Positions 29,694 to 39,219 of a DNA stretch of 64,000 nt are shown piece by piece. The first letter of the stretch is position 1; each line of letters opens with the position of its first letter. This DNA comes from Rhodomicrobium lacus. Its GTDB lineage: Bacteria; Pseudomonadota; Alphaproteobacteria; Rhizobiales; Rhodomicrobiaceae. The position numbers were made by a program, and so were the translations under genes. Where the stretch lies: positions 682,001 to 746,000 of the forward strand of contig NZ_RZNF01000002.1 of NCBI RefSeq assembly GCF_003992725.1, given 5' to 3'. The notes beneath the pieces are model-generated. The model saw only the letters and a program-made list of their open reading frames with translations. It ran no database searches and was not told the DNA's origin.

Positions 29694-31139
29694 ATGGAGA
29701 TCCTGGTCTCTCGCAACGTGAACTCGTTTCAGGCACCGAAGAAGTCGCTTGGTTCGCTGAACGCCAGCGTCATCGCGAGGCTGATCTCCGCCGCGGCCGA
29801 TGTTGCGCTCGTCGTCGACAAGAGCGGCATCGTCAAGGATATCGCCGTCGGCAGCGAAGACCTCGCCAACGCCGGTTTCGGCGAATGGATCGGTGTGCCC
29901 TGGGTCGACACCGTGACGCCGGAAAGCCGCCACAAGGTTGAGGAACTGCTCCGCGAGGCCGCGCTCAAGGTTCCCACACGGTGGCGCGAAGTCAACCACA
30001 CCGCACCCGGCGGCGATCTCGTGCCGGTGCGTTATTCCGCGCTCCAGATTCGCTCCGACGGCCGCATCGTCGCCTTCGGACGCGACCTTCGCGCGCTGGC
30101 GAGCCTCCAGCAGCAACTCGTCGACGCACAGCTTTCGATCGAACGCGATTACGCGCGGCTGAGGCAGTCCGAGCTTCGTTACCGGCTGCTCTTTCAGATC
30201 GCGTCGGAAGCCATCGTCATCGCAGACGCCTGGTCCGGCCGCATCACCGAGGTGAACCCCGCCGCGCAGACGCTGATCGGCGAATCGTCGAAGAAGCTCA
30301 CCGCGCAGACACTCGTCGACCTCGTCGATCCGGCCGACGCCGCCGCGCTTCATGACCTTCTCGCAACCGTCCGCTCCACGGGGGCGGGCGACAGTGTCGT
30401 CTTGCGGCTCGCGGGTCTCGACCGGCGCTTCACCTTTTCAAGCTCGTTCTTCCGGCAAGGGGCCAGCGCATTCATCCTCGCGCGGATCGCGCCCGTCGAT
30501 CCTCAGGTGTGCGAATGCATGCCCGGCAAGACGGGCATGCTCGACAGAATTCTCGAACGGCTGCCCGAAGGCTTCGTCACGACCGATGCCGATGGGCGCG
30601 TGCTTTCCGCCAACACCGCCTTTCTCGATCTCGCGCAGCTTTCAAATCCCGAGCAGGCGCAGGGCCATGCTCTCGAAAACTGGCTTGGCCGCTCCGGCGT
30701 CGACATGAACGTGCTGATGGCCAACCTTCGCGAGCACGGCTCCGTTCGCGGCTTCCCGACAATCGTCAATGGAGCCTATGGCTCGCTGGAAGATGTCGAA
30801 GTTTCCGCCGTGTCCGTGCCGAATGGGCAGCAGCCCGGTTTCGGTTTCGTCATTCGTTCGTCCGCGACACGAGCCTCACAGCAAAAGGCCGCGCGCCCGG
30901 CGAACCTCGCGCGATCCGTCGATCAACTGACCGAACTTGTCGGGCGCGTCTCGCTGAAGGATCTCGTGCGCGAATCGAGCGACCTCATCGAGAAGCTTTG
31001 TATCGAGGCCGCGCTCGAACTGACCGGCGACAATCGGGCCTCGGCGGCGGAAATGCTGGGGCTGTCGCGCCAGAGCCTGTATGTGAAGCTTCGCCGCTAC
31101 GGGCTCGGCGATCTGCAACCGGAAGGCAGCGGCGAATAG
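29694..31139 (+). CDS. ppsR: Photosynthesis gene repressor PpsR/CrtJ
   Basis: The 481-residue protein has an N-terminal region, PAS domains (about 160-270 and 283-395) and a C-terminal FIS-type helix-turn-helix (SAAEMLGLSRQSLYVKLRRY). Cys436 in IEKLCIEAAL corresponds to the redox-sensitive Cys next to the recognition helix. Cys273 and Cys275 (VCEC) sit in the linker before the third PAS. It represses bch, crt and puc genes aerobically by binding paired TGT-N12-ACA sites. Such a site lies just before bchG, the next gene, and near-matches lie before bchF. It forms an antirepressor/repressor pair with AerR. Confidence 0.95.
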   Translation: MEILVSRNVNSFQAPKKSLGSLNASVIARLISAAADVALVVDKSGIVKDIAVGSEDLANAGFGEWIGVPWVDTVTPESRHKVEELLREAALKVPTRWREVNHTAPGGDLVPVRYSALQIRSDGRIVAFGRDLRALASLQQQLVDAQLSIERDYARLRQSELRYRLLFQIASEAIVIADAWSGRITEVNPAAQTLIGESSKKLTAQTLVDLVDPADAAALHDLLATVRSTGAGDSVVLRLAGLDRRFTFSSSFFRQGASAFILARIAPVDPQVCECMPGKTGMLDRILERLPEGFVTTDADGRVLSANTAFLDLAQLSNPEQAQGHALENWLGRSGVDMNVLMANLREHGSVRGFPTIVNGAYGSLEDVEVSAVSVPNGQQPGFGFVIRSSATRASQQKAARPANLARSVDQLTELVGRVSLKDLVRESSDLIEKLCIEAALELTGDNRASAAEMLGLSRQSLYVKLRRYGLGDLQPEGSGE

Positions 31140-31223
31140 AGCTGACGCTGAAACAGCGAAATTGCGCTTCTTCCGACAAGCTTCAGCCGGATAGGATTTT
31201 TTGCCTCAGCCAGCGATACCGCC

Positions 31224-31241
31224 TGTAAACCCAAATTGACA
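31224..31241 (+). promoter_or_regulatory. PpsR/CrtJ binding motif upstream of bchG
   Basis: TGTAAACCCAAATTGACA is an exact TGT-N12-ACA match lying 29 nt before the bchG ATG. It contains a TTGACA -35-like hexamer. This is the expected operator for PpsR repression of bchG-bch2-bchP. A second full site nearby is not obvious. Confidence 0.7.
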
Positions 31242-31270
31242 GGCGCCAATGTAAAATCTAGTGTCCGGCC

Positions 31271-32155
31271 ATGAACCGGCCCGACTTTGCAACCATCCTC
31301 GAATACATGAAGCCCATCACGTGGTTCGCACCCATGTGGGCTTTCGGCTGCGGACTGATCTCTTCAGGCTTCAGCTTCGGCAGCAACTGGCAGATCGTGG
31401 TCGCGGGCGTGCTGCTCGCGGGCCCCATGGTCTGTGGCACGAGCCAGGCCGTCAACGACTGGTACGACCGCCACGTCGACGCCATCAACGAGCCGAACCG
31501 GCCCATCCCGTCCGGGCGACTGCCCGGAAACTGGGGTTTCTATATCTCCGTCACATGGACGATCCTCTCGCTGATCCTTGCGACCACGCTGGGTTTCTGG
31601 GGTTTCGCCGCGGCGACCCTCGGCCTCATCCTTGCGTGGATGTACAGCGCGCCGCCCTTCCGCCTGAAGCAGAACGGCTGGTGGGGCAATCTCGCCTGCG
31701 GGCTCGCCTATGAAGGGCTGCCGTGGATTACCGCCGCCGCCATCATTGCCGCCGCGCTTCCCGACTGGCGCATCCTGACGGTCGCGCTTCTATACAGCCT
31801 CGGCGCGCATGGCATCATGACGCTGAACGACTTCAAGTCTGTCGAAGGCGACATCAAGATGGGCGTGCGCTCCCTGCCCGTGCAGCTCGGCGTTCGCAAC
31901 GCCGCTTGGCTCGCCTGCGTCGTCATGGCGTTGCCGCAGGTGATCGTGATCGGCCTTCTCGTCTCGTGGGACAGCCTGTGGCACGCGGGCATCGTCTCGG
32001 CGCTTCTCGTCGCGCAGTTCGTGTTGATGCGCCGCTTCCTCGGAAACCCGCGCGAGCAGGCGATCTGGTACAACGCCACGGGCACCACGCTCTACGTGCT
32101 CGGGATGCTCGTCACGGCTTTCGCATTGCGTCCGTTGTTGCAGGGTCAGATGTAA
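31271..32155 (+). CDS. bchG: Bacteriochlorophyll synthase (geranylgeranyl/phytyl transferase)
   Basis: The 294-residue UbiA-family membrane protein has about eight hydrophobic helices. Its prenyl-diphosphate motif is NDWYDRHVDAINEPNRPIPS, and the second motif is TLNDFKSVEGDIKMGVRSLP. It esterifies bacteriochlorophyllide with geranylgeranyl diphosphate, whose tail is then reduced by BchP encoded two genes downstream. The stop codon directly abuts the ATG of bch2. Confidence 0.96.
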   Translation: MNRPDFATILEYMKPITWFAPMWAFGCGLISSGFSFGSNWQIVVAGVLLAGPMVCGTSQAVNDWYDRHVDAINEPNRPIPSGRLPGNWGFYISVTWTILSLILATTLGFWGFAAATLGLILAWMYSAPPFRLKQNGWWGNLACGLAYEGLPWITAAAIIAAALPDWRILTVALLYSLGAHGIMTLNDFKSVEGDIKMGVRSLPVQLGVRNAAWLACVVMALPQVIVIGLLVSWDSLWHAGIVSALLVAQFVLMRRFLGNPREQAIWYNATGTTLYVLGMLVTAFALRPLLQGQM

Positions 32156-33514
32156 ATGTCCACGACGCTCGGCTGGTTTGGCATCGTCCGCCTCGGACTC
32201 GTACAGATGTCGCTCGGCGGCATCGTGGCTCTCGCCACTTCGACGCTGAACCGGGTTATGGTGGTCGAGCTTCTGCTTCCCGCGACATTGCCGGGCCTGC
32301 TGTTCGGCATCCACTACGCGGCCGAAATGCTCCGCCCGCGCTGGGGCCACGGCTCCGACAAGGGCGGCAAGCGCACACCGTGGATCATCGGCGGCATGGC
32401 CGTTCTCGCGCTTTCGGGTGTCGGCGCGGCCGGTTCCATTGCACTCATGTCCACGAACACGACGGCAGGCATCGCCTGCGCGGTCCTTGCCTATATCGGC
32501 ATCGGCATCGGCGCGGGCGCGGCGGGAACATCGCTTCTCGTCCTCGTCGCCAAGTCGACCGCCCCCGACCGCAAGGCTACCGCCGCCGCCATCGTCTGGA
32601 CATTGATGATAAGCGGGACCGCGCTCGCGGCGGGCTTCGCGGGCTTCATGCTCGCCCCCTTCTCGATGGAACGGCTCATAGCCGTCAGCGCCTCGATCTC
32701 GGCCATCGCATTTACGATTGCCGTCCTCGCCATCTGGGGCGTCGAGCGGCGCGTGGTCGACGCGGCGGAGAAACCGAAGGAAAAGCCGGCCCACAGCTTT
32801 ATCGAAGCCATGAAGGACGTTCTGTCAGAGCGCGACGCGCGCCGCATGACGATCTTCATCTTCATCTCCATGCTCGCTTTCAGCGCGCAGGAATTGCTTC
32901 TCGAACCGTTCGCGGGCTCGGTCTTCGGCCTGACGCCAGCCGAGACGGCAAAGCTGTTCGGCTCTCATCGCGCGGGCATTGTGCTCGGCATGGTGGCGGG
33001 CGGGCTCCTCGGCATCTTCTCCGCCAAAAGTAACTCTCTCGGGCGGTACTGGGTGGCGGGCGGATGCTTCGCCTCTTCCGCCGGGCTTTTCGCGCTCGCA
33101 GCCGTCGGTCTCGGCGCCGAGGGCGGGTTTCTCAAGAGCGTCGTCTTCTCGCTCGGCGTGGCAAACGGCATTTACGCTGTGGCCGCCATCGGCACCATGA
33201 TTTCCATGGCGAGCATCGGCAAGGGTTCGCGCGAGGGCGTCCGCATGGGCATGTGGGGCGCGGCGCAAGCGGTGGCCTTCGGGCTCGGCGGCGTCGTGGG
33301 CACGGCTTCGGTCGATATCGCACGCGTCGCGCTCGGCTCCGCCGCAGCCGCCTATTCTCTGCTGTTCATCATTCAGGGCGTGCTTTTCGCGTTCTCGACC
33401 TACCTCGCCTTCCGGCTGACCGCGGCCGCCCAAGCCCCAACCGAATCGCATCGCGATACAGAGCTTTCTCACCAGACGAACGCCCCGTTGCGGGTCCATC
33501 CGGAGCAAGTTTGA
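32156..33514 (+). CDS. bch2: Bch2/PucC-family membrane protein (ORF428 type)
   Basis: The 452-residue, 12-helix protein belongs to the same MFS branch as LhaA and PucC: TLGWFGIVRLGLVQMSLGGI, STLNRVMVVELLLPATLPG and WGHGSDKGGKRTPWIIGG. In other purple bacteria this gene sits between bchG and bchP, as here. Its role is inferred as pigment or antenna assembly, possibly handling bacteriochlorophyll between synthase and light-harvesting proteins. It begins immediately after the bchG stop, suggesting coupled translation. Confidence 0.9.
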   Translation: MSTTLGWFGIVRLGLVQMSLGGIVALATSTLNRVMVVELLLPATLPGLLFGIHYAAEMLRPRWGHGSDKGGKRTPWIIGGMAVLALSGVGAAGSIALMSTNTTAGIACAVLAYIGIGIGAGAAGTSLLVLVAKSTAPDRKATAAAIVWTLMISGTALAAGFAGFMLAPFSMERLIAVSASISAIAFTIAVLAIWGVERRVVDAAEKPKEKPAHSFIEAMKDVLSERDARRMTIFIFISMLAFSAQELLLEPFAGSVFGLTPAETAKLFGSHRAGIVLGMVAGGLLGIFSAKSNSLGRYWVAGGCFASSAGLFALAAVGLGAEGGFLKSVVFSLGVANGIYAVAAIGTMISMASIGKGSREGVRMGMWGAAQAVAFGLGGVVGTASVDIARVALGSAAAAYSLLFIIQGVLFAFSTYLAFRLTAAAQAPTESHRDTELSHQTNAPLRVHPEQV

Positions 33515-33516
33515 CA

Positions 33517-34710
33517 ATGACCGATCTTGACACATTCGACGTCATCGTGGTCGGCGGCGGCCCCGCCGGTGCAACGGCAGCAAACGATCTCGCACGGATG
33601 GGCCATCACGTGCTTCTGCTCGACCGGGGGCACCGCATCAAGCCTTGCGGCGGCGCGATCCCGCCGCGAGCCATCAAGGACTTCGCCATACCCGGCGAGT
33701 GCCTCGTTGCGCGCATCACCTCGGCTCGCATGGTTGCGCCGTCCGGCAAGGAAGTGGACATGCCCATCGACGGCGGCTTCGTCGGCATGGTGGACCGCGC
33801 CACGTTCGACGAATGGCTGCGGAACCGCGCAGCGGCGTCTGGTGCCGAGCGCCGCAAAGGCAAGTTCGAGAAGTATTCGCGCGACGACAAGGGTCGCACC
33901 GTCATCACCTACAAGACGCCCGAAGGGGATCGCGTCAACGTCACCGCAAAAGCCGTCATCGGCGCCGATGGGGCGAACTCGGAAGTGGCCAAGCAGGCGT
34001 TGCCCGACGTGAAGAAGGTGCCGCTCGTATACGCCTATCACGAAATTGTGAAGGCTCCGGTCGGCGGTTTGACGAACTACGATCCAACGCGCTGCGACGT
34101 CTATTATCAGGGCAAGCTGTCGCCTGACTTCTACGGCTGGATCTTCCCGCACGGCGACACGGTCAGCATCGGCACCGGCACCATGATCAAGGGTTTCGAC
34201 ATGCGTCAGGCGGTGGCGGACCTGCGCAAGCATGTGGGCCTCGACGAAGAGCATGCGGAGACGCTGCGCTGGGAAGGCTCGCCCATTCCGCTCAAGCCTC
34301 TGAAACGCTGGGATAATGGCCGCGACGTGGTGCTCGCGGGCGATGCGTCCGGCGTGGTTGCCCCGGCTTCGGGCGAGGGCATCTATTACGCTCTGCTGGG
34401 CGGCCGACTCGCGGCAGAAGCGGTAGCAGAGTTCCTCAAGACTGCGGACGCCAGGGCGCTCGCCACTGCCCGCAAGCGCTTCATGAAGGAGCACGGAAGG
34501 ATTTTCTGGGTGCTCGAAATCATGCAGCACTTCTGGTACCGCAACGACAAGCGCCGTGAACGCTTCGTGAACATCTGTCAGGACAAGGACGTTCAGCGCC
34601 TCACCTGGCAGTCATACATGCATAAGGAACTAGTTCGCTCCAATCCTGTTGCCCATGCTAGGATCTTCTTCAAGGATCTGGCTCACCTTCTGGGATTGGT
34701 ACGAACGTGA
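33517..34710 (+). CDS. bchP: Geranylgeranyl (bacterio)chlorophyll reductase
   Basis: The 397-residue flavoprotein has a Rossmann FAD motif VIVVGGGPAGATAANDLARM, followed by RIKPCGGAIPPRAIKDF, typical of BchP/ChlP. The second FAD segment is DVVLAGDASGVVAPASGEGI. It reduces three double bonds of the geranylgeranyl tail to phytyl. The ATG at 33517 lies 2 nt after the bch2 stop; an upstream in-frame start inside bch2 is rejected. Confidence 0.96.
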   Translation: MTDLDTFDVIVVGGGPAGATAANDLARMGHHVLLLDRGHRIKPCGGAIPPRAIKDFAIPGECLVARITSARMVAPSGKEVDMPIDGGFVGMVDRATFDEWLRNRAAASGAERRKGKFEKYSRDDKGRTVITYKTPEGDRVNVTAKAVIGADGANSEVAKQALPDVKKVPLVYAYHEIVKAPVGGLTNYDPTRCDVYYQGKLSPDFYGWIFPHGDTVSIGTGTMIKGFDMRQAVADLRKHVGLDEEHAETLRWEGSPIPLKPLKRWDNGRDVVLAGDASGVVAPASGEGIYYALLGGRLAAEAVAEFLKTADARALATARKRFMKEHGRIFWVLEIMQHFWYRNDKRRERFVNICQDKDVQRLTWQSYMHKELVRSNPVAHARIFFKDLAHLLGLVRT

Positions 34711-35237
34711 CTTATACACACACAGACACCGCGGAAGCGCTGGCAGGGCCCCGGCCGGGGTTCTGGAAGCCCTTTGGAATCGCATTTTTGCTGGCCATGG
34801 TGGTCGGCGGCCTGGGAGCGCTGACGACCGACCTTTCTTCCTGGTATTTTTCGCTCAACAAGCCGTCGTGGCAGCCGCCGGACTGGGCGTTCGGACCGGC
34901 GTGGACGGTGATCTATGCCTTCACCGCGCTTGCCGCCGTCTACGCGTGGCGCGAGGCTCCCACCCGCGATGACAGGCTGACAATCGTCCTCCTGTTCCTC
35001 TGTACGGCGTTCTTCAACCTGCTCTGGAGCCTGCTGTTCTTTCGGCTTCATCGGCCGGACTGGGCGTTGATCGAGGTGGGCGCGCTCTGGGCCTCGGTAT
35101 TCATTCCGATCGTCGTTCTGGCGCGTTACTCGAAGACGGCGAGCTGGCTGCTCGTGCCCTATCTTGCATGGGTGACCTTCGCGGGCTTCCTGAATTACAC
35201 AGTGGTTCAGTTGAACCCGCAGATCGTCGCGCAATAG
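34707..35237 (+). CDS. tspO: TspO/MBR family tryptophan-rich sensory protein
   Basis: The 176-residue protein has five membrane helices and the TspO hallmark WYFSLNKPSWQPPDWAFGPA, followed by WTVIYAFTALAAVYAWRE and NLLWSLLFFRLHRPDWAL. In Rhodobacter TspO binds tetrapyrroles and modulates photosynthesis genes in response to oxygen. The GTG start overlaps the bchP stop (GTGA). The first 20 residues are longer than usual. Its place in the bch operon supports a tetrapyrrole-linked role. Confidence 0.92.
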   Translation: MTYTHTDTAEALAGPRPGFWKPFGIAFLLAMVVGGLGALTTDLSSWYFSLNKPSWQPPDWAFGPAWTVIYAFTALAAVYAWREAPTRDDRLTIVLLFLCTAFFNLLWSLLFFRLHRPDWALIEVGALWASVFIPIVVLARYSKTASWLLVPYLAWVTFAGFLNYTVVQLNPQIVAQ

Positions 35238-35345
35238 CGTCAACGTGGCCGGGTACGCCCGGCCATCCCTGCCCTTCCTGTCCGTTCCCCCCCAAATTCC
35301 GCTCCGCCTCGGGGCTGCACTTCACTTACACAAATCGGCTGCGCC

Positions 35346-35603
35346 ATGACGACGCTTCTCGACATCATTCTCGTGCTCGTTCTGGTGGAATCGGCCGTCA
35401 TCGCGGCGTTCCGCTTTCGGAGGAACGAGGCTTCTGCGATCCCGTCCGATCTCGCCTACCTCGCGTCCGGCTTTTTCCTCATGCTGGCGGTCCGTCTCGC
35501 CTGGACGGAAACGTCGCCCTTGCTGCCGGTGCTCGCGCTCGTCACGCTAGCCGGGATTTCACATGTGTTCGACATGGTGAAGCGGTTCAGAAAGCCGACC
35601 TGA
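35346..35603 (+). CDS. Small membrane protein in the photosynthesis cluster
   Basis: The 85-residue protein starts MTTLLDIILVLVLVESAVIA and has three hydrophobic segments with a basic C-terminus (DMVKRFRKPT). I do not recognise a named family. It follows tspO by 108 nt in the same direction and may be the last gene of the bchG operon. No clear ribosome binding site precedes the ATG. Confidence 0.6.
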   Translation: MTTLLDIILVLVLVESAVIAAFRFRRNEASAIPSDLAYLASGFFLMLAVRLAWTETSPLLPVLALVTLAGISHVFDMVKRFRKPT

Positions 35604-35840
35604 CCTCCTGATTGTAAAACAAGCTTTCCGCCGGAGAGCTGGGCCAAGCGCGTGCCGAAAATCGCGCCAGCGCTCTCGGGCATGCGGCAAATCAAACGCC
35701 GCGCGCTCGGCAGATTTGTCTTGTCGATCAGCTTCTCTGCGCCAGCTCGATCTGATTTCGTCGAGGACGGCGGCGCGGCCACAAGGCGCGCGCGGGCAGT
35801 CTCGCCCGATGGGCGGGCCCAAGCCGTCCGGGGCAACAAA

Positions 35841-35866
35841 AAAAGGCACCCTCGCGGGTGCCTTTT
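35841..35866 (-). terminator. Intrinsic terminator of cycA
   Basis: A stem AAAAGGCACCC / GGGTGCCTTTT with loop TCGC lies 18 nt past the cycA stop, with T-runs in both directions. On the minus strand the tail is TTTTTTTG, so it terminates cycA; it could also stop readthrough from the plus strand. Confidence 0.9.
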
Positions 35867-35884
35867 TCCGAAACCGACAGCGGC

Positions 35885-36262
35885 TTACTGGCCGTGCTGC
35901 GTCGCGAGATACGCGATGACGTCCGCGCGATCCTGCGGGTTCTTCAGGCCGACGAACACCATCTTCGTGCCCGGAACGATAGCCTTCGGATTTTCGAGAT
36001 ACTTGTCGAGGGTGGCTTCGTCCCACGTCAGGCCGGAGTTCTTCATCGCGTCGGAATAGTTGAAGCCCGGGCGCGAGCCCGCCTTCGCGCCGACGACGTT
36101 GTTCTGCACGGGGCCGACGCCCGGCTTCGCCGTCGGGCCAACCTGGTGACAGATCTTGCATTGCTTGAAGACCTGCTCACCCTTCACCGGATCGCCAGCG
36201 GCATATGCCGAAGCCGACCAGACGAGAGCTGCGCCGACCATGGCGATTTTGACTGCTTTCAT
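35885..36262 (-). CDS. cycA: Cytochrome c2
   Basis: The 125-residue precursor starts MKAVKIAMVGAALVWSASAYA, a signal peptide cleaved after AYA. The mature protein AGDPVKGEQVF has one haem motif CKICH and the distal Met in VPGTKMVFVG. It shuttles electrons from the cytochrome bc1 complex to the reaction centre in the periplasm. The mature sequence strongly recalls published Rhodomicrobium cytochrome c2. An ATG nine codons upstream is possible but would break the signal peptide. Its leader holds nested inverted repeats. Confidence 0.95.
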   Translation of the reverse strand: MKAVKIAMVGAALVWSASAYAAGDPVKGEQVFKQCKICHQVGPTAKPGVGPVQNNVVGAKAGSRPGFNYSDAMKNSGLTWDEATLDKYLENPKAIVPGTKMVFVGLKNPQDRADVIAYLATQHGQ

Positions 36263-36277
36263 AGTTTCACCTGCACC

Positions 36278-36354
36278 GTTTAAGGTCACTCTGATGGCGT
36301 GTGTTTCAATCAGAAAATCGCGTGAAACACAATAATTCTAAACGTCACCTTAAA
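36278..36354 (-). promoter_or_regulatory. Nested inverted repeats upstream of cycA
   Basis: An outer pair TTTAAGGT (36279-36286) / ACCTTAAA (36347-36354) encloses an inner pair GTGTTTCA (36301-36308) / TGAAACAC (36323-36330). The block ends 16 nt before the cycA start. It could be an operator array or a folded mRNA leader. The surrounding 36263-36563 gap is AT-richer than its neighbours and holds no gene. Confidence 0.5.
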
Positions 36355-36563
36355 GAACTTAGAACCGCCTACCGCGTTTCAAGCCGCACGGAAAATAAAA
36401 AAGAATTCAGGTATAAGGACCCATTGCGACAAAGTGCCCTCTTGGGAAAAACGCGTATCGACGCCTGCGGTTTCACCGCTTCTCTTGCACCCAATGGGCC
36501 GTTCTGATGCAATTCGCAGCAGGGCCTCGCCTCGCCCTTCAAGGAATCGCGTATTCTGACGCC

Positions 36564-37354
<791 letters not shown>

Positions 37355-37358
<4 letters not shown>

Positions 37359-37891
37359 ACAAGGCGCGGTCTTTCACTCTCGCGCTCGTGGTGGCGGCCG
37401 CCGAAAACGGCGTCATCGGCCGCGACGGCAAGCTGCCCTGGCGGTTGAAAGGCGATCTCAAGCGCTTCCGCAAGCTCACGATGGGCCATCCCCTCATCAT
37501 GGGCAGCAAGACGTTCGCCTCCATCGGCAAGCCGCTCGACGGCCGCGATTCCATCGTCCTGACGCGCGATCCGGCAGCCATTTCTCCGCAGCCCTGTTTG
37601 TTCACGGCGACGTCGATGGCGAACGCGATCGACCTCGCCCGTGCGCGTGCCGAAGAGCGCGGCGTGGCCGGGGCTTTCGTCATCGGCGGCGCGGAAATCT
37701 TCGCCATCGCCCTGCCCTTCGTCGATCGAATCCATCTCGCCCGCGTCCACGCCTCGCCGTCCGGCGACGCATACTGGCGAACGCCGCCGGAAGAGGAATG
37801 GCTCGTTGTGTCCAGAGAGGAATGGCCCGCGAGCGAGTCCGACGAGTTTTCGGTGACCGATCTTACGCTGGAGCGGTCCTCGCGCGCTTGA
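37355..37891 (+). CDS. folA: Dihydrofolate reductase
   Basis: The 178-residue protein has [20 protein letters not shown] and [20 protein letters not shown], the substrate and NADPH-binding segments of [24 protein letters not shown] carries the later GG loop. It reduces dihydrofolate made by ThyA. The ATG overlaps the thyA stop (ATGA), the common thyA-folA operon arrangement. Confidence 0.95.
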
Positions 37892-37950
37892 CGCGAGCGA
37901 TAGCGGAAGCCATATGCGGAACACCTTCCGAGTGTGTCCGGCCCCGCACC

Positions 37951-38007
37951 CGAATGTGGCGGCCGCCCCGAAATTGACACGCGATTGTCAAACGCGGGCC
38001 ACATTCG
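37951..38007 (+). promoter_or_regulatory. Nested palindromes upstream of hflK
   Basis: CGAATGTGGC (37951-37960) and GCCACATTCG (37998-38007) form a perfect 10-bp inverted repeat. It encloses a second inverted repeat, TTGACA / TGTCAA, at 37974-37991. The block lies in the 200-nt gap before hflK. A regulator site or RNA hairpin is possible; the inner repeat also contains a -35-like TTGACA. Confidence 0.5.
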
Positions 38008-38091
38008 AACACCCTGTTACGAGCAGAATTCTGGCCCCGCTGGCCGGGGCGAAGCGGGGCTAAACCCGCCGATGGTAAAGGAAAACGCATT

Positions 38092-39219
38092 ATGCCGTGG
38101 AATCAGAGTGGCGGCGGAGGCTGGAAGGGCGGTCCGAGCGGCGGCCCTTGGGGACAAGGCCCCGCCGGCGGTGGTTCGCCTCCCCCCGATCTCGAAGAAA
38201 TCCTGCGCCGCAGTCAGGACAAGCTGCGCCAGGCCGTGCCGGGCGGTGTCGGCTTCGCGGGCATCGGGCTTCTCCTGTTCGTGCTCGCTGCCGCAGTCGG
38301 CTATTTCGGCTTCACGGTGCGCATCAATCCGGATGAACGCGGCGTCGTGCAGCGCTTCGGCGCATACGACCGCGAGCTTTCGAACGGCCTCAATTTCCGC
38401 TGGCCTTATCCCGTCGAGGAAGTGACCATCGTTCCGTTCACACGCCAGAACCGCGTCGAGGTCGGCTTTTCGAGCGGCCCGACAGGGCCATTCGGCGCGA
38501 TCCGTTCCTCTGCCCGCAATGAGGAAAGCCTCATGCTGACGGGCGACGAAAACATCGTGGAACTGAACTTCAACGTCTTCTGGAACGTCAAGGACGCGCC
38601 CGCTTACCTCTTCAACGTGCGTAATCAGGGCGACAGCCTCGATGCCAGTCCGAACGTGAAGGCAGTAGCCGAGAGCGCCATGCGCGAGGTGATCGGCCAG
38701 AACGATATCCAGCCCATCCTCACGAAGAGCAGGCAGGACATCGAGGAGTCGGTCAAGACGCTCATCCAGCGCACACTCGACAGCTACAAGTCCGGCATCA
38801 ACATCACACAGGTCAATCTGCAAAAGGTCGATCCGCCAAGCGAGGTCATCGCGGCCTTCCGCGACGTTCAGGCCGCGCGCGCCGATCAGGAGCGCCTCAG
38901 AAACGAGGCGGAATCCTACGCGAACCGCGTCGTGCCGGAAGCCCGAGGCGAAGCGCAGCGCATCCTTCAGGGCGCGCAGGGCTATCGCGAGCAGGCGGTG
39001 GCAGAGGCCAAGGGCCGGACAGAGCGCTTCCTCAAGGTCTTCGAAGAGTATCAGAAGGCTCCCGATGTGACGCGCAAACGCATGTATCTCGAAACGCTGG
39101 AACGTGTGCTGGGCGGTATGGACAAGATCATCATCGATGAGAAATCCGGAACCAACGGCGTCGTGCCCTATCTTCCCTTGAACGAACTTCAGCGCACCCA
39201 GACCGGAGGCCAGCGATGA
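38092..39219 (+). CDS. hflK: HflK, subunit of the FtsH-regulating HflKC complex
   Basis: The 375-residue protein has a Gly/Pro-rich cytoplasmic N-terminus (residues 1-25), one membrane helix (about 58-80) and an SPFH/band-7 domain. Segments include NPDERGVVQRFGAYDRELSN and the coiled-coil VVPEARGEAQRILQGAQGYR. HflK and HflC form a large cage around FtsH and modulate membrane-protein degradation. The hflC start overlaps its stop (ATGA). Confidence 0.95.
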   Translation: MPWNQSGGGGWKGGPSGGPWGQGPAGGGSPPPDLEEILRRSQDKLRQAVPGGVGFAGIGLLLFVLAAAVGYFGFTVRINPDERGVVQRFGAYDRELSNGLNFRWPYPVEEVTIVPFTRQNRVEVGFSSGPTGPFGAIRSSARNEESLMLTGDENIVELNFNVFWNVKDAPAYLFNVRNQGDSLDASPNVKAVAESAMREVIGQNDIQPILTKSRQDIEESVKTLIQRTLDSYKSGINITQVNLQKVDPPSEVIAAFRDVQAARADQERLRNEAESYANRVVPEARGEAQRILQGAQGYREQAVAEAKGRTERFLKVFEEYQKAPDVTRKRMYLETLERVLGGMDKIIIDEKSGTNGVVPYLPLNELQRTQTGGQR

